The position numbers were made by a program, and so were the translations under genes. Below, one piece after another: positions 43,431-44,490 of a stretch of 44,490 nt of DNA; positions within the stretch are counted from its first letter, which is position 1; every line of letters starts with the position of its first letter. Origin of the DNA: Candidatus Woesearchaeota archaeon (GTDB lineage: Archaea > Nanobdellota > Nanobdellia > Woesearchaeales > GW2011-AR4). The DNA lies in the NCBI GenBank assembly GCA_016181305.1, contig JACOZN010000011.1:1-44490 (forward strand), in the 5' to 3' direction. A model generated the notes under the pieces. It worked only from the letters and a program-made list of their open reading frames with translations, did no database searches and was not told the DNA's origin.

Positions 43431-43585
43431 AAAATCACAAAAACAGCGAGAAAATTGCGATAACTGCAATAATCGGGATAATTGTGCTCGAAAGCCTTGC
43501 TATTTGGAAAGGAATAAACGGCGTGCTTTTTGGCACAGCTTTGACATTTATTGCCGGCATTGCCGGCTACACAATCAAAAAATAG
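43427..43585 (+). CDS. Two-TM small protein
   Basis: The 52-residue frame (MKNHKNSEKIAITAIIG) has two hydrophobic helices (AIIGIIVLESLAIW and VLFGTALTFIAGIAGY). It is coupled to the preceding gene by ATGA. Holin-like in shape; function unknown. Confidence 0.5.
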   Translation: MKNHKNSEKIAITAIIGIIVLESLAIWKGINGVLFGTALTFIAGIAGYTIKK

Positions 43586-43600
43586 CTTTTTGAAAACTCC

Positions 43601-43646
43601 AGCCCCGCTTCTCATTCTGGAAAACCACCCCTGAAAAAGCGGGGCT
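43601..43646. terminator. Inverted repeat between convergent provirus genes
   Basis: AGCCCCGCTT (43601-43610) and AAGCGGGGCT (43637-43646) form a 10-bp perfect stem with a 26-nt loop, ending at the convergent integrase stop. It may be a bidirectional terminator. Confidence 0.5.
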
Positions 43647-43649
43647 TAA

Positions 43650-44312
43650 TTAAATAAAATCAAACAGCCGGCTTTGACCTGCCTGCCTTATGATATCCTG
43701 CGGCGTTAAGGTTTGAAATTTATCAATCCCCAATGTATCAAAATTCTCAAGATAATGGTAAGCCGTTATATGCTTGCTGCTGTGCTTCATTTTCTTGCTC
43801 GTAAATTCCATAGCAACATCCGGGCTTTTCCATTTTTTGTATTGCTTTGCAAATTCCAATGTCTGAAAATCTTTGCGAAGCCCTTTAATCTGCAAGACAT
43901 ATTCGCATGCCGGTGACGATTTGGACAATTTCAGCCTTTTTTCATTCCATTCCTCACTTAAATGCGGCCTAATAAATTTATTGAAATATCGCCTGAATGA
44001 ATTAGCTGAAAATCCAAAAAGCCTGTCACCATAAACCCTGTTTCTTTCCCGGTAAAGCTTTAATTCCTTAATGTATTTCATCCCCAGCTTTTCCTTGCGC
44101 CAGCCCTTTTGATTCTTTCCAAGTGGCCAGTAAAGATAATCCCCGAAAAGCCTGGATACTTTCATATTATCAAGCTCGCATGGCCGGCAGCCAGTCAATA
44201 CAAGCATTTGAAACATAACCCTGACGCCTGAAGCGTAAGGCATTGCTTCTATTGCAGCTATGACTTCCTTGAAAGGAATTGCATAGCTATCTCTCTCATG
44301 GTTAATTTTCAT
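43650..44312 (-). CDS. Tyrosine recombinase (integrase)
   Basis: The ATG at 44312 (MKINHERDSYAIPFKEV, 220 residues) has GGAGG 5 nt upstream; a GTG at 44327 is an alternative. Catalytic-type residues are R43 (LTGCRPCEL), R146 (KGLRKDF), H177 (KKMKHSSKH) and Y185 or Y187 (TAYHYLENF). It is short, lacking an obvious N-terminal core-binding domain. TATA-like TCTATAAAAAATT lies upstream. It faces into the element and probably acts at the tRNA-Thr site. Confidence 0.85.
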   Translation of the reverse strand: MKINHERDSYAIPFKEVIAAIEAMPYASGVRVMFQMLVLTGCRPCELDNMKVSRLFGDYLYWPLGKNQKGWRKEKLGMKYIKELKLYRERNRVYGDRLFGFSANSFRRYFNKFIRPHLSEEWNEKRLKLSKSSPACEYVLQIKGLRKDFQTLEFAKQYKKWKSPDVAMEFTSKKMKHSSKHITAYHYLENFDTLGIDKFQTLTPQDIIRQAGQSRLFDFI

Positions 44313-44370
44313 CTTCGCCTCCACCACCCCTTAATTTTTTATAGAAAAAACATCATACGTTTAAAGATTA

Positions 44371-44395
44371 AAGGGGTAAAATCCCATATAAGGCT
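44371..44395 (+). other. Candidate degenerate attR
   Basis: AAGGGGTAAAATCCCATATAAGGCT resembles the tRNA-Thr 3' end at 18 of 25 positions. It would delimit the element at about 44395. An exact copy further right, beyond the window, would be a better attR. Confidence 0.3.
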
Positions 44396-44490
44396 CTATC
44401 ATTTTAAATATTTTCTTTTCCATATAGTAAATATATCCTTCAGAATATCTGTTTTAAGGAAATTTTAAAAAGAACTGCTTAAAGTGCTTT

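Larger units (their letters stand above)
34703..44395. mobile_element. Putative provirus of about 9.7 kb
   Basis: The region lies between tRNA-Thr and a tyrosine recombinase facing inward, and has a compact, overlapping gene set unlike the chromosome. In order: a divergent control region, an HTH protein, two methyltransferase-like genes, small RHH/membrane/zinc genes, a packaging-type ATPase, hydrophobic and capsid-like proteins, a spike-like protein, an amphipathic membrane protein and the integrase. No terminase, portal, polymerase or plasmid Rep is seen. The order ATPase then hydrophobic then beta-rich protein suggests a membrane-containing archaeal virus. The right boundary is uncertain. 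Confidence 0.75.

Noticed and set aside
1-44490. CRISPR arrays and insertion sequences
   Set aside because: No regularly spaced direct repeats and no transposase were seen.

Overview
The window is archaeal. It encodes an archaeal histone, eIF5A with its deoxyhypusine synthase, aRF1, ABCE1/RLI, archaeal DnaG, topoisomerase VI (both subunits), a RIO1 kinase, RpoP, prefoldin beta, L37Ae, L40e and a TrmI-type tRNA methyltransferase. Many genes start 20-35 nt downstream of an AT-rich TATA-like box, as in leaderless archaeal transcription. Small proteins, a shortened aRF1, many short membrane or Cys-rich proteins and an HTH/S-layer-domain fusion suggest a DPANN-type archaeon (Woesearchaeota-like). 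That assignment is inference, because no rRNA is present.

Layout. 1-2.2 kb: two secreted or surface proteins. 2.3-8.1 kb: a winged-helix protein, then a mostly minus-strand block (S2P protease, L40e, eIF5A, histone, SprT-like protease, aRF1, membrane protein, methyltransferase). 8.2-13.3 kb: tRNA-Pro, then plus-strand information-processing genes (L37Ae, RpoP, prefoldin beta, UPF0147, an RNA-binding protein), Rpe, a DMT transporter, TrpRS and MgtC. 13.3-17.1 kb: HerA-like ATPase, a membrane thioredoxin-like protein and DnaG. 17.1-18.0 kb: a small AT-rich island with a structured, possibly non-coding RNA and a cupin-like gene. 18.0-23.2 kb: RIO1, a KH protein, Top6B-Top6A, a DUF362 protein. 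23.2-34.5 kb: tRNA-Arg, TrmI, an MBL hydrolase, GNAT, ICMT-like, GlmS, a DUF99 protein, deoxyhypusine synthase, a Yip1-like protein and RLI.

34.6-44.4 kb: a compact putative provirus of about 9.7 kb next to the 3' end of an intron-containing tRNA-Thr(CGU) gene. It has a divergent, palindrome-bearing control region on the left. Then come an HTH protein, two DNA-methyltransferase-like genes and many very small overlapping genes. A morphogenesis-like block follows: a packaging-type P-loop ATPase, a glycine-rich hydrophobic protein, a candidate major capsid protein, a spike-like protein and an amphipathic membrane protein. A tyrosine recombinase faces inward at the right end. No polymerase, primase, helicase, terminase or portal is recognisable. 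This is the most novel part of the window.

All three tRNA genes carry introns, four in total. One is a 16-nt intron in the T-loop of tRNA-Pro, and tRNA-Arg has two. Three of the four introns fit a canonical bulge-helix-bulge exactly by eye.
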